A model generated the notes under the pieces. The model was not told where the DNA came from, made no database searches, and worked only from the letters and a program-made list of their open reading frames with translations. Made by a program: the position numbers and the translations under genes. A stretch of DNA of 64,000 bases from Muscardinus avellanarius. Lineage: Eukaryota; Chordata; Mammalia; Rodentia; Gliridae. Below are positions 20,160 through 32,344 of this stretch, piece after piece; position 1 is the first letter of the stretch; each line of letters begins with the position of its first letter. Where the stretch lies: NCBI GenBank assembly GCA_963383645.1, contig OY726574.1:60343894-60407893 (forward strand), given 5' to 3'.

Positions 20160-20700
20160 TGTAAACAGTCATACTTTGATACATAAAATTGAATGCTGCA
20201 CAGTTAATAGAGGGCAAATACATCTACCGCTTTAGAGACTATATTTTGACTCATGATTATTTCAGATACTAAAATAAAAATAAGAAAGAATTAAACTCTG
20301 GTTCTCACAATAAAAGCGGAGGTGAACTAATCTTTACTGAGCCTCTGTAGGACATACATGATACTGGTGCTGGTGCCACAAGAGTCATTAATAGGTGATC
20401 CCTAAGAAAGAGCAGCGAGATGCAGGAAGGACCAGTTTCAGCTGCATCTAAGGCTTGAGCTCCCCCAGGGCCAAAGCGATGTCCCTTACTTGGGCTTCCT
20501 GAATGTCCAGCCTCGTTCAGCCCAATGGTCCAGAATGAACACGCAGTGTCTGAGCAGTTGAAGGGTTGAATGAGGAAAATGCACGAGGTTCTTTGAAAGA
20601 GCAGAGAAGATGTAACTAGTGCTTAGGCTCAGGGTGCTGCCAGAGCAGTTATGGAAAGATTCTTGGAGGAGTTTTTGGTCCTGTGAAATCTTAATGATCA
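20160..20700. other. Unique intron sequence
   Basis: No confident repeat. A 78-codon frame on the minus strand has no recognisable family. Confidence 0.45.
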
Positions 20701-20703
20701 CAA

Positions 20704-20886
20704 GAGCCAGGCATGGTAGCACACTCCTTTACTTCCAGTACTTGGGAGGCTAAGACAAGAGAGTTGCAGGTTCTTGGCCAGCCTCAGCAACTTAGTGAGG
20801 CCCTGTTTCAAAATAAATAATAAAATAGGGCTGGGAGTGTAGCTCAGAGGTAGAAGGTCCCTGGATTCAGTCCCTAGTAGGAGACA

Positions 20887-20920
<34 letters not shown>
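20704..20920 (+). mobile_element. B1-dID SINE with (CA)n tail
   Basis: GAGCCAGGCATGGTAGCACAC through TTCAGTCCCTAGTAGGAGAC, then about seventeen CA units at 20886-20920. Confidence 0.93.
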
Positions 20921-20922
<2 letters not shown>

Positions 20923-20929
20923 AGAGAGA

Positions 20930-21625
20930 CAAAGGAAATATTTTGTAGCGTAGCCACTGTTGCTGGTGTTGCTGAGGCTGTGCGGTATGTGGTCAGTGCA
21001 GGAGGGTGATAACCACTTACTAGGGAAAAATGCAGTTGGAGCAAAATGTTGGGCGAGGGTCAGACTGAACTCTGTTTCTTACCAAGTTCTGTCATTTGAT
21101 AATAAAGGCTGTCTACTAGCTGACCTTTAGGATCTCCTGTGGAACTTAAATTCTGCTTTTCTCAATGATTATGTTGGAAAGTAAAGTAATGAGATAATCC
21201 TAGATTTTTAACCAAAACATGGTTTTAGACCTATACTAATTTTATAATTACATGTTCACCCTCCATTTAACTTTTCTCACTTGATTGATTTCTCAGGTAC
21301 GTAGGCATCTCAGTAGCATGATTTTTTGTTTTGCCTGGTTATAGTACATTCTATTACTCTGAGTAGAGTTTGGTTTACTTCAACCAAGTAACCTAAATCA
21401 GGATAATATATCAGTAAGATGATGGCTTTTAAGCTTCTCTTTGAAAAAATATAGCATATCTGAGAAATAGAACTGATTTTTACCTTCAGATATTATAACT
21501 TAGAGCTTAATCAAGTAGCTCTCAGTTTATTAATTGTGTACTGTTGAGGAATGCCATGAAACTTAAGTTTTTGTTCAAGATTAAAGAGAATTATATTCAC
21601 TAATTTATTTTTTGCAAGGCTAATT
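20930..21625. other. Unique intron sequence
   Basis: AT-rich; nothing recognised. Confidence 0.45.
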
Positions 21626-21629
21626 TTGA

Positions 21630-21850
21630 GCTGAGCAAGGTGGGACATGCCTACAATCCTAGTACTTGAGAGACTGAGACAGAAGGTTTGAGGTTTGAGG
21701 ACAGCCTCAGAAAGTACAGAAACTCTCAACAATCTAGCAAGACACTGTTTCAAAAATAAAAAAGGGGTGGGGGATTTATCTTAGAGGTAAAAAAAAAAAA
21801 AAAGCTGTGAGTTCAGTTCCCAGTACCATAAAACAAAAAAAACAAAAAAG
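21630..21850 (+). mobile_element. B1-dID SINE, diverged
   Basis: GCTGAGCAAGGTGGGACATGCC through TTCAGTTCCCAGTACC. The ID half contains an internal A14 run at about 21789-21802, which is unusual for the family. Confidence 0.88.
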
Positions 21851-22037
21851 ATAAATTTTTGTAATATGGTATTAGCTAGACTTAATATTTTATAGAATTT
21901 AATTATATTTTATCTAATTAATTTAATTTATATCCCATTTTGTTAAAATTTTATTACAATTTATTTTAATAGAGACTTCCAAGAGCACATGTAAGCATAC
22001 TGTTCAATATTTTATCTGTATTCTTTAATATTCCAAT

Positions 22038-22039
<2 letters not shown>

Positions 22040-22080
<41 letters not shown>
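22040..22080. repeat. (AC)n microsatellite
   Basis: About twenty uninterrupted AC units, not attached to a SINE. Confidence 0.97.
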
Positions 22081-22082
<2 letters not shown>

Positions 22083-22464
22083 AACTTAAGGAAAAACTCT
22101 ATCTCACTATTTTCTGCTTTTGAGCTTTCCTGACATACAAGGTCCTGATGCTGATGACATATTGCAAGAATGCCGTGGCCTTTAAAGGAGAGGTAAAGCT
22201 AAAACTGTATGAAAATGGGTTTCATAGGATTTTCCTGCCTCTTTCCTTCTTCTCTGTTACTGTGAAGGAGGACTAAATAAGAGCAGTAATCCTAAAGATC
22301 TCTGGAATTTCTGAAGAAACACCCTCAAACAAATACAAAACAGGTCCTTTCTTTGGCACAGTAGTCACTTTTTTAAAAATGAAGGAGCGTCAATAGGTAG
22401 AAAAATCTAGAGTGATGATTTTTGACCAATGCAAGGACCATTTAAAACAAGATACAGAGAGTTA

Positions 22465-22640
22465 GTTGCATGAGTCTATAATCCCAGGGGAAAATGAGGC
22501 AGAAAAATCCCAAGTTGGAGGTCAGCCTGGAAAGTTTAGTGAGACCCTGTCAAAAAAAAAAAATAAAACCAAAAGAAAGAGCTTAGGATGAAGGTCACTG
22601 GTACAGTGCTCATAGGTTCAATCTCCAGTGCCACAAACAA
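22465..22640 (+). mobile_element. Old diverged B1-ID-like SINE
   Basis: GAGTCTATAATCCCAGG, GAGGTCAGCCTGGAAAG, GAGACCCTGTC, a poly-A linker, and then TCATAGGTTCAATCTCCAGTGCC. Confidence 0.75.
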
Positions 22641-23429
22641 ACAAATAAAAACCAACAACAGGGACAAAAGGCAAGATATAGAACATTTCCATCACCACAG
22701 AGATCTTCTCATGTCCTTTTTTCCCCTTTCATCTCCTCGCTGCCTGCAATCTATTTCAGACTTCCATCACAATAGATTAGTAATGGCTGATCTTGTAAAC
22801 AGAATATTACCAAAAGAATTGTTTTGCATCTGGGTGTCTGGCATCTCTTACTTGTCATCATGGTCTCTGAGATCATTTCATCTAGCCTGAAAGTGGTAAG
22901 AACGTGTATAGACCATTTGTTAGTGGTATTTTGTTGCCCTACCTGACTGTTACCCAGCTGTCCTACAGGCATTGTGTGTTGGATATGTGGAGAGGCCGGC
23001 CAGGAAATAGGTTTAGATCAAAACCATCACACTGCCAGGAAATTGAACTCACAGACCTCCTCTCTGAACGCTGTATCTGAAGACCTATATCTCCATGGTA
23101 GATCCAGGCAAAATTGAGTTATAATCGAGTTTATTTTTGAGCCTACCTAATTTGTTTGGCTTCCTGGAACCCTTTTATTTCTCCTGCTCTGCATCAGGTA
23201 GTGATCATTCAATTCTGACTAAGGAACTATCTGCCTTAACATTTAAGGCATTTTACTTTTCCAAAGCATATATACATTTTTAAAAATCTCTAACACTGAA
23301 ACTCCAAGTCTCATTCAGGGGACAGAGAGAGTTCTTCAGGCAGGAAATCACACATCTCAATGTACATTATTTAGACAGGGATTTCTGATGTTCTGCAAAT
23401 AATCAGTATTTTGGACTTTGGTGGTAATA

Positions 23430-23575
23430 TGCTCTATTGGACTCTACTGCTGTTAACACAAAAGAAGATTTGGATGATACATAAGCCAGTAGGGTTGATG
23501 TGTGCTAATAAAACTTTATTTACAGCAGTAGATAGTGAGCTGGATTTGGCCCATGGGCTGTAATATGCCTCACTG
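23430..23575. mobile_element. Possible hAT-type DNA transposon fragment
   Basis: AATAAAACTTTATTTACAGCAG...GGATTTGGCCCATGGGCTG resembles the widespread mammalian element containing 'ATAAAGTTTTATTGG' and 'GGCCCGCGGGCC'. The element name is not certain. Confidence 0.5.
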
Positions 23576-23589
23576 ACTGAGACAGTACT

Positions 23590-23935
23590 ATGATTTGGAA
23601 CGTAAATGTCCCTTAAAGGCCATGTGCTTTGTTGCCAGTCTGTGGCCCTACTGGGAGCTGAGGCCGAGGGGAAGTAGTTAGGTACTTGGGTCATGCCCTT
23701 GAAGGGGATGCTGAGACCCTGGCATCTTTCACTTCCCAGCTGCCATGAGTAGTGGGCACACCTTCTCTGCCATACGCACCTGCCACGATGAGCAGTGCGG
23801 CCACAGGATGAAAGCAGTTGGGCCACTCAACCAGGGACGAACTCTGAAGCCATGAGCCAAAACCTTCTCTTTCTTATAAGTTGTTATTGTCAGTTGTTTT
23901 GGTCATAGTAACAGAAAGCTGACAAACACAGCTTC
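23590..23935 (+). mobile_element. MaLR-like solo LTR
   Basis: ATGATTTGGAACGTAAATGTCCC, GGGTCATGCCCTTGAAGGGG, CTGCCATGAGTAGTGGGC, AAGCCATGAGCCAAAACC and GTCATAGTAACAGAAAGCTGAC occur in LTR order. The family assignment is by pattern only. Frames within it (130 codons, minus) are not genes. Confidence 0.6.
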
Positions 23936-24244
23936 TTCTTCTGTTTACTTAGAAAGCATGTACAGGGAGTGTGCCATAGCAAAGTACAGAAAATAAGTCC
24001 TGAATACAGAAAGCTGAGAAGAACCTCAGGTTGTACTTGTTACAAGATTTCCTTATTGTGTGAGAGCACTGAATTCAGAGCATTAACCTTTCAAGGTCAC
24101 CGAGAGTCAGTGAAAGAGCCCAGATCATTCTGTTTTCTAATCATTTGATAGTGTGTTTGTTTCCTTCTTCAAATTTTGATACATATGAGTCACATTAACT
24201 CAGCTTGATAGCTGGAGAGACTATCTTTGTTCATATATTTTGAA

Positions 24245-24315
24245 ACAATAAAAGAGAAAGAAAGAGAGAAAGGGGGGAATGAAGGTAGAGGGAGCAAGGA
24301 GAGCGAGAGGTAGAT

Positions 24316-24380
<65 letters not shown>
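24245..24380. repeat. (GA)n-rich purine tract
   Basis: Imperfect AGAA/GAGA repeats with a pure GA core at about 24335-24378. Minus-strand frames reading SLSLSLS arise from it. Confidence 0.95.
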
Positions 24381-24381
<1 letters not shown>

Positions 24382-24961
24382 GAGAAGGGAGGATGGATAA
24401 GAATGAGCAGAAAGAGAGAGGGGATGAGACTGAGAATGTCAGATAAAGGCACTCAGGTGGTGGCATTCTGAAGACAACAAAAGTTGTCCAAAAAGGGGTA
24501 GAGTTAAACATTAGCAAGCTGATGAATTACTGAAAGAAAAACACATTTCACTTTTTATAATTTTCTCAAATCATTGCTTTAAAAATTTAAGTGTATGAAG
24601 AATAAGTCATGAATAAAAATTTAAGGAAGAAAATAGAGAACTCTAGGTTCTTTGATAATGAGTTAATTCATTCATTTTTCTTTTTAAAAATCTTTGTTTT
24701 GGCAAACATTCATTGGGTGTCTTCTCTTGAAAACATTGCAAAAAATCAAAACCACATAAGATGCAGTCCTTGTGACTCACAAGGTGAGACTGGAACCCAA
24801 TAGAACTAGGAATCGTGTTTAGCATTGAGGCCTCTGGAGAGAAATCAGGGTTTGTTTCAGGATGAAATTATGTTGAGCAGGTGGAGATATCGGGTGATGT
24901 GCATATACTGGTGTATGTGTGAGGGTGAAGGGAAGAGAGGGTGTAAGAAAGGGTAAGTGAA

Positions 24962-25204
24962 CTGAGCATGGTGGCACACACCTGTAATGCCAGCTACGGG
25001 GGAGGTTGAGGCAGGAGAGTCTGAAGTTCCAGGCTGGTCTGGGCAACCTAGTGAGATGCCATTAAGAGGGAGAAGAAAGCAAGAAAGAAAGAAAGAAAGA
25101 AAAAGAGGAGGAGAAGGAGGAGGAGGTGGAAGTGGAGGAGAGAGAAAAAAGAGGAGAGAGAGGGAGGGAGGAAGGAGAAAGGGAGGGAGGGAAGGAGAGA
25201 AAGG
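24962..25204 (+). mobile_element. B1-only SINE with a long GA/GGA tail
   Basis: The B1 half (24962-25060, GAGCATGGTGGCACACACCTG ... GGTCTGGGCAACCTAGTGAG) has no ID half. It is followed by (GAAA)n and then GGAGGA/GAGGG purine sequence to 25204. Confidence 0.82.
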
Positions 25205-25719
25205 GCCAATAATTGGGATTATAAGTTAGAAATTAGTAATTGAACTGGTAGTAGACTCTGCAAGTATATTTGGCAGGATTTTATTTGTAGGATGAGGTTG
25301 GCAGAACAGATAAGTTGTCAGAGAATTGTCAACTAGGCAGAAAAAGCAATTAAATTAATAAAAGTTCTTGTCTTTGGGAGGGTATGTTCAGAGATACCAT
25401 ATGGTCTATTGAAAGAAAACATTGATTCCTAAAGACTCAGACTCAAGCAAAACCTTGCTTCTGTTAGAACTCCTCAAGATTTCATCCCACCCCCTCCAAA
25501 AGCAAAACCCATATAATTGATAGAAATTGCTTTGCACACCAGGAGTGGCCAGCTTACTGGTACCCTAGCTAATCGCAAAGGTACTAAGAATCCTAGCGTT
25601 TCCGTCAAAGTCCCAGCACTCATGCGTTCATACTTCCTAGTAAGTGGACACATACATAGCTCTTCCATACTGACTCGTATTCTCTCATTCTCTGTCTCCC
25701 TCCCTCCTTCCTTCCATCT

Positions 25720-25821
25720 CGTCTCTCCTCCTCCTCCTCCTCCTCCTCCTCCTCCTCCTCCTCCTCCTCCTCCTCCTCTTCTTCTTCTTCTTCTTCTTCC
25801 TCCTCCTCCTCCTCCTTCTTC

Positions 25822-25897
<76 letters not shown>
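25720..25897. repeat. Compound polypyrimidine tract
   Basis: About 178 bases essentially without purines on the + strand: CTC triplets (25727-25778), CTT (25779-25799), CTC again (25800-25817), CTT, and then about 36 CT units (25826-25897). Overlapping frames encoding poly-Pro, poly-Glu and Arg-Glu repeats are artefacts of it. Confidence 0.97.
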
Positions 25898-25899
<2 letters not shown>

Positions 25900-27205
25900 G
25901 GCTTGCACTTACGTGACCCAGCTGGGTGTATGCAAGGGGATTTTTCTGATGTTGTGCACATAGGGCTGGCAGAGGGGGAAGGCTTTAAGTCTGCTCTCAT
26001 GAAACCATGACTTCTCCTAAGCATTTGGGTAATTCCCATGAAGGTGAAACCTGAACAGAAACTTTAGAGGTCATCTTAGCCCTGCTCAGGCACAGTTAAG
26101 CTCATGACTGCTGGGGTTATAAATGCACCCCAATTTGTTTTGAGTAAGTGATAAAAGAAATCTAATTGACATTTCCACCCACCTGAAAGGATGCCACCCC
26201 AAAGTAGAATCCTCTGAATTCCCAAACAAAATTGAACCTCAAATTCAGTAGTATCCAGTCAAATAAACTTTACTCCACTGATAACTATTTGGGGGAACTA
26301 TTTAAAGGTCAGGATATCTTTACATTTATAGCTATCATGACCATATTCTGTACCGGGAGAGAGCTCTCATGGCATGAAGAGTAAGTATTTCTCTCCTGGC
26401 TAGAGATTAGCTTTGAACAAATGTAGAACACGTTCAATATAAAAATAGTGCATGGCTAGAACAGGAGCCGGCAAGAATGCTGGCCATGTCGAGGCTGCTG
26501 TTCAGTCTCGTCTCCCTCTAATCAGGATCTGTCTGGGCTGCGTGGCCATGATGAGTAGCTTGTGTGGCTAGGATGTTTCGGCCAATTGGAAAAGCTGGCA
26601 GAGCATAGGCTGGGAGGGGGGCCTGTGTCCAAAAGATAGTCCTTGTGTGAATAGCACGTTTCTGTTCTCACAAGTGAAAAATATTGACAACAAATATTTA
26701 ACAGTGCCAGACCCAAGGAAATATGAAATGCCAGAGATTTCTCACGAAAGGTACAGAGGAAATGGGAACCTTTCAGTATTTCACATATGCATAACACAAA
26801 TCATATTTCTGCCTAATAGGAAGCCAAGAAAAATCAATCCTGATTTTGACCTCATCCCCACAGCCCAGAGCCCATCCTACATGGGAGTTTACTCAGTGTT
26901 TCTAGTGCTTTTCTCAGCTCCCCAGGCAGGTGTGTGGTCTCCATGTGAGCCCATCAGTCTCTAGTGTTGTGTGCCAACACAGGAAAAAAGTTTGTTTATG
27001 CAAATGAAGCATTTCTGAGATTGGGAATAAAGCTTCCAGCACATCTCTGACCTATGTAATCATAACAACATGAGACAGATGTTTGAACTAGAAGTCAATC
27101 AGAGCAAACAAATGATCTAATTCATCGGCATGCTGCCATAGGACACTGGAAACAGGGAATCAAGAAAGGTTAGCTCACCACCAGTCCCCTAACACGCACG
27201 GCAGC
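25900..27205. other. Unique intron sequence
   Basis: No SINE for 1.3 kb. A 105-codon + frame at 26647 and a 91-codon minus frame at 26522 overlap. Neither resembles ARHGAP28 or another family I know. Confidence 0.5.
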
Positions 27206-27209
27206 GTCC

Positions 27210-27315
27210 AGGCCGAGCACACCAGGTCCTGTGTGCCTGTATGTTTGTACCACTTCGAACCTCACTATGATGTATAATTTCAGTGCACCAACAAAAGTGT
27301 ATTAAAACAAGAAAG
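27210..27315 (+). mobile_element. Possible L1 3' terminus
   Basis: TGTATGTTTGTACCACTTCG...TGATGTATAATTTCAGTGCACCAACAAAAGTG parallels the end of the L1 copy at 33190-33262 (TAAGATGTATGACCACAATGCACCAATAAAAG). Confidence 0.5.
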
Positions 27316-27589
27316 CTCATGAGTAGCAAATATTTCTTGGAAAGTTAGAAATGTAAAAGCCTGATACCATTCTGCCCTATGCATTCAGTAGTAATATTGT
27401 CTGACAAGTTGATAGACCAGAGTATTTACTCAGGGTTTTTTATATTCATTCTCATTCAGACAACCTTTTCATCAGTATGTGGGATGTCTGAGCCCCGAGC
27501 ATCTTTAGAGACCATCAAGCCTTCTCGTTTTCCAAATGAGACTAAGAAGGCCAACAGCTTACATCACTAATGTACCAGCATCTCTGTCC

Positions 27590-27955
27590 TCATCAGCTTT
27601 CCATCCCTGCAATGACAAACTTATCAAAAGACAAGGTTAATTTGGGCTCACTGTTTGGGAGATTTCGGTCCTTGATCCATTATTGGCCACGTCGCTTTGG
27701 GGCCTGTGCTGAGGCAGCCACTCATGGCAGAGAGCGTGCGGCAGAGAGGGCCTCTGCCTCATGGCCAGTAAGTGAAAGAGGAAGAAAGAAAGAGGCCAGT
27801 GGCCCATGGTCCCCTTCGAGGGTATGTGCCCAGTGGCCTACAGACCTCCGCCAAGCCCAGCCTCTTAGGGTTCCAGCATCTTCCAATAGCACCAAGGTAA
27901 AGACTGTGCCTTTAAATCATGGAACTTGGGGGACATTTCAAAGTACAGCAACTTA
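27590..27955 (-). mobile_element. MaLR-like LTR, reverse orientation
   Basis: TTTGGGCTCACTGTTTGGGAGATTTCGGTCC, CATGGCAGAGAGCGTGCGGC and GGAACTTGGGGGACATTTC match the complement order of MST/THE1-like LTRs. Two sister copies with the same wording lie at 31.8 and 43.6 kb. A 168-codon frame through it is spurious. Confidence 0.55.
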
Positions 27956-27956
27956 T

Positions 27957-28069
27957 TTCCTTCCTTCCTTCCTTCCTTCCTTCCTTCCTTCCTTCCTTCC
28001 TTCCTTCCTTCCCTCCCTTCCTCCCTCCCTCCCTCCCTCCCTCCCTTCCTTCCTTCTTTCCTTCCTTCC
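27957..28069. repeat. (TTCC)n / (TCCC)n microsatellite
   Basis: About fifteen TTCC units, then CCCT/TCCC units, then TTCC again. It is the tail of the reverse SINE that follows. Confidence 0.96.
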
Positions 28070-28252
28070 ATACTAGAGATTGAACCCAGGGACATTCATC
28101 CTCAAAGCTACACTTCTAGCAGTATATTTTTAAATTTTATCTTGAATCAGAGTCTCACTAACTAGCTGAGGCTGGCCTCCAAACTAGCATTCCTCATGCC
28201 TCAGCCTCCCAAGTACTGAGATTGCAGGTATTTGCTGCTGTACCTGGCAAAC
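28070..28252 (-). mobile_element. B1-dID SINE, diverged
   Basis: TAGAGATTGAACCCAGGGACATTC through GTATTTGCTGCTGTACCTGGC. Confidence 0.88.
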
Positions 28253-28259
28253 CATAACA

Positions 28260-31200
28260 ATCCTATACCATGTTTTATTGGAGAAGAGCTCATTATTATG
28301 TTTTGTCTTAGTGCCTTCCAGATGACAGTGGGACTGGCTTCTTGTAGGAAGCTTCACATTCCTACATGTACAGCTGTCCTTTATCTCCTACATGACTCAA
28401 ATCAGTTCTTTGTGGAACACTCCGCCTCCTTCACTCTAGGACCGCTGCACAGTTTTGTCTCCTTTGTTTATCTCCTGTGCCCTTTGGTCTTCACCTGAGT
28501 CCTGTTGTTCCTAGAGATCAGGTCTATAGTGACATTATCTAGAAAACCTTCTCTGATTCCCTCGATGCCCTTTCCTACTCTCTACTGCTCTGGCTGAGTT
28601 TATCTCCTTTACATTCCCAGCAAACCCTGGGCCAGCTGCAGCCCATGTTTAGGATTCTGATTGGCCGTTGCCATGTGACGTCTCCGTAGCTTCCCCGCCT
28701 CCCACGCTGGACCACAACCTCCCTGGGAGCCTGTTAGCTTGATGTCTACGATCTCAGAACCTAGCAACGTGCCCTATAAATGTTTATGGGATGGGGATAG
28801 GGACGCAATGTTGGAATTTCCTTTCCCCCAGTTGGGAAACAAAATAATTGACTCCAGTTAAATTCTATCACAGAAGACAATTTTTTTTTTTACATTGCTA
28901 AGTAAAAAAATGAGGCCCTAAAGAAACAGAGAAGTGCTAATCTGCATCAGATTCTAGCCAGCCTGCTGCTTATATTTTTACTTTGTCAGATTTTATCTCT
29001 TGTTAAAAAAAAAAAGTCCCCAGTAGGTGAAGAGAAAGGGAAATGCTTTTGTTTTTCAAACTATGAAGCTTATGAGGTTTCCAGACCTCACTGTGTGGCA
29101 GTTCTCCTTGGAGGTCATTTGTGTCCTGTTAAAGACAACATCTAATTTGGCACTCCATCATTTGGGATGATTCAGAAGGAGTCAGAGAATGTCATTTCAA
29201 AACCTGGAAAATGATGGCCACAAGGAATATGGTACACAGAAATTCAGAATGTTGGGCTGGAACCCAGACGGGCAGATGATCTATGCCAGCCGAGCCCGCG
29301 TGAAGGAAGTTTTAACCCACGGGTGGGCTCGCACAGACTGGCTCTTAGCTGGGATGCCCTCCTGGGGAGGGCTCTGCCAGCCTCAGCAGCTGTTGCTGCC
29401 CCTGGCAGCATCATAGGTTTCAAAATACAACAGTGCTGTCTCTTTGTAATTGTGCAAACCATAACATTTGCCCTATAATTTTCCTTTCTGATTTCAGTTT
29501 GATTTTCTGTCCTTGAGGTCTCTTAGGGTTATAAATGTCATTGGCAATTGCTAAGACAAGAAGCCAGTCTTCCTATTATCAGAAATAGCCAAAGTCCAAT
29601 TTGCCTAACAAAATTTAAAAAAAGTCAGCATCTGGAAAATTCAACTTCATAAACCAGTTTAATTAGAAAGGAAGGAGAGCTACATTTGTAGAACAGACCC
29701 ATTTGATTACTTTTTAACTATTAAGTAGATTAATTTTCAGAGTGGTCATTTTTAATATATGCATTCATTGACATTAGATTTTATTAAAAATTTAATTTTA
29801 GCTCCCTCTACAAATTGGCCAAAGCCTGTTCACTCTCGGTAAGCTAATAAGATCTCTACTCTGCCATGGGTTTTATTAATCCTCATTACTACTCTTAGAA
29901 GAAAAAACAGGAGTGGGGCCAAATGGAATTCTTTCCCCTCCTGCATTCCTCAGCCACAATTTCTGGAACTGTTTCAGCAAAATGTGAGCACCGTCATAAA
30001 ATACTGAGTCTTTAGCTCCAAATGCAAACAGTGAACCAAAATAGACCTTTCTGCCCGTGTGGATTTTATCGCTGGTGTCACAGTCAATAAAAGGCTAATG
30101 CTTAACTTTAACATTTCTTTCTGAACTTGTTCTTGGTTCTCATTCTCGCCTTCCTAGTCTCTCTTGGTCTTCTCTGTCTTCACGATCATTCCTGTCTTGG
30201 GATGGCACACATTTTAAGCAGTATTACGAAGATAGTCTTTTCCTAAAAAAAAAAAAAAACAGTTGTTAAAGCTACTCAGACCCTGCACAAGAAATACTGT
30301 GTAAAGGACGGCTATGGGACGGGTTCTGGAACCTTCTCCTGAGGCTTCAGGTGAGTTCTTAGCCTGGAATTACTTTGTAATAACACAATAGGCTCTTCCT
30401 CCCCTTCGCTAAAGAGCGTAGACAGGTAACAAGAGGCCCCTTGTTCCTCACATCGCTCCATCCTGGTCATAACTCAGGAATGCAGAAGTGAGGTTTCTGA
30501 GAAATTAAGCAAGGGATGGGCTTATTTTTTCTCTTTTATATGCTCATAATCATCCTATTTAATTTTTGTTTTGGCCCACTGTACAATAGCCACCCCCATA
30601 CCTTATTGCTATAAATACTATTTGTAAGGGTGTTTGATGAGATAAAAAAAAATCTCTCTACCTTTTTCTAATAAACCAATAGTTTTGTGTCATTACTATG
30701 TTGCATAATCAAATCTTTCTGAATCTAGGCTCGAATTTGGGAGAAGAATGAGAAGTAAGGACTTTGCAGTATCTAGTTACCTAGTTTGAAATGCTCACTT
30801 AATTTGTAGGGTTTTTTTGTTTTGTTTTAAAGGAGGAGGCCTTGAAAGAGACCATGGATATTTCTTCTTGCTCTTAGTACAGTATTGCAATTGTAAAAAC
30901 TGAAAGAACATTCATTTGAGATGCGTGTCATTGCCATAGACATTGACAAACTTGTCCTTGAGATTATGTTAACACCACTAAAATATATGATGCATTTGAT
31001 TTGGTTTGCAAAGATTCCATCTTTGTTCTAGAAATACACTTATCTCTAAATGACCTTTTACATGAAGAAACAAAGTGACAGGTAATTAGGAAGAAATGAC
31101 TATTTAAAACATTACTATGGAGTGGAATATGTAATTTATTTTGGCTATATGACTCTGTAGCTGTAATTACTTTTTTTTAAGTCTTTCTTGAAATTAATTT

Positions 31201-31740
31201 CTTCCTATTAAATGTGGTCTTCAGCCCTTATAACCATTTCTTCCCAAAAAGTGGTATCATTTATCTAACCTAAGTTTAGTGAGGACCCAAATTATCATAG
31301 TGAGATTAAAGCTATCTGTGGAAAACTGAGACCATATAGTGGGTAAATTATAATAAAAGAAGATAAATTAGAGATAAATGTGGTTATTTATTTGGTATCA
31401 TAATCAGGACAAGTTTAGACACGAAGATCTTACCTGTTTGAAAGCTCATGGTCAAAACCTTAAAATCACTAAGAAGGCCAGAGTGTGCCTTGGCTCCCTC
31501 TTGGTGCTTGACTGTTGGCATGGAGCAACTTCCCAGGACAAGTGGTTGACCTTACTTTCCAACCTCTGTAGCTCTGGGTAAAGTCCATGGAATCCATGCC
31601 TCAGTGCATGAGCTGATCTGCAGAGGTGGGGCAGGCTTTCCTCCCTTCCTCCTGCAGGGGAATTTTCCAAGGATCTTAATAAACAAAGCAGTGAGATGGG
31701 TAGACAATTTATCGAAGTAACTAGATGAATTGGATGCGAG
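28260..31740. other. SINE-free unique intron block
   Basis: Nearly 3.5 kb with no B1-dID copy. It is mostly AT-rich, with one more GC-rich patch at 28600-28780 and one at 29260-29410. An L2-like fragment may lie near 28490-28620. AT-rich segments around 29560-30120 read as complex, low-repeat sequence of the kind often conserved between mammals. No exon was recognised. Confidence 0.5.
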
Positions 31741-31744
31741 GCTA

Positions 31745-32160
31745 AGGAGGTGTCTTAGTCAACATTCCACTGATGTAACCCAATTGACTGACAGCATAAC
31801 TCAGAGGAATACAGATTTATTTGCTCACAGTTTTTGGAGATTTGGGGGTCAGTCCATGTGAGGCCAGGTCTGAGGAGCTCAGGGCAAGGCAGTGTTGGGC
31901 AGAGAGAGCGAGGCTCTGCTCTCACATCATGGCGCCAGAAGCCAGGGAAAGGGAGGTTTTGGAAGCAAAGACATGAGCACAGTCGCTAAGATCACTCCCC
32001 GCGGACCCACCTTCTCCAGCCATATTGCACCTGCCTAGGTTACCACCCAGTAAAGCCATTTTACAATGGACGTATCAACCAGCAAGATGATAAGCCTTAG
32101 GGCTTAATTATATCAGTTATAAACATTAATATGTGAGCTCTTGAGGTGTTATGTTACATC
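31745..32160 (-). mobile_element. MaLR-like LTR, reverse orientation
   Basis: GTGTCTTAGTCAACATTCCAC, GATTTATTTGCTCACAGTTTTTGG, CTCACATCATGGCGCCAGAAGC and CACCCAGTAAAGCC are in MST/THE1 complement order. It ends near GAGGTGTTATGTTACATC. Confidence 0.6.
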
Positions 32161-32344
32161 TAGTACCGACAGGAGGTTAGAGAGTTTGGGTAAAGAGACC
32201 AAAGGAAAATAATTTTTATAGAATTTTGAAGTAATATTAGAAGGATCATAGGCCTTCTAAGACAAGGGCTGCTTTGGAGGCAGCAAGTGTGAGAAAATGA
32301 AAATGAACAGTGGCCTGTTTACAGGAAGTGCTGATGGGATCCTT

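Noticed and set aside
23434..23826. 130-codon minus-strand frame
   Set aside because: Runs through a transposon fragment and an LTR-like element; no retroviral or host domain is visible.
25474..26039. Arg-Glu, poly-Glu and poly-Pro proteins of 139-148 codons
   Set aside because: Direct translation of the polypyrimidine/polypurine tract.
27570..28076. 168-codon frame, the longest in the window
   Set aside because: Composed of an LTR-like element followed by translated TTCC repeat (FLPSFLPS); no splice or domain support.
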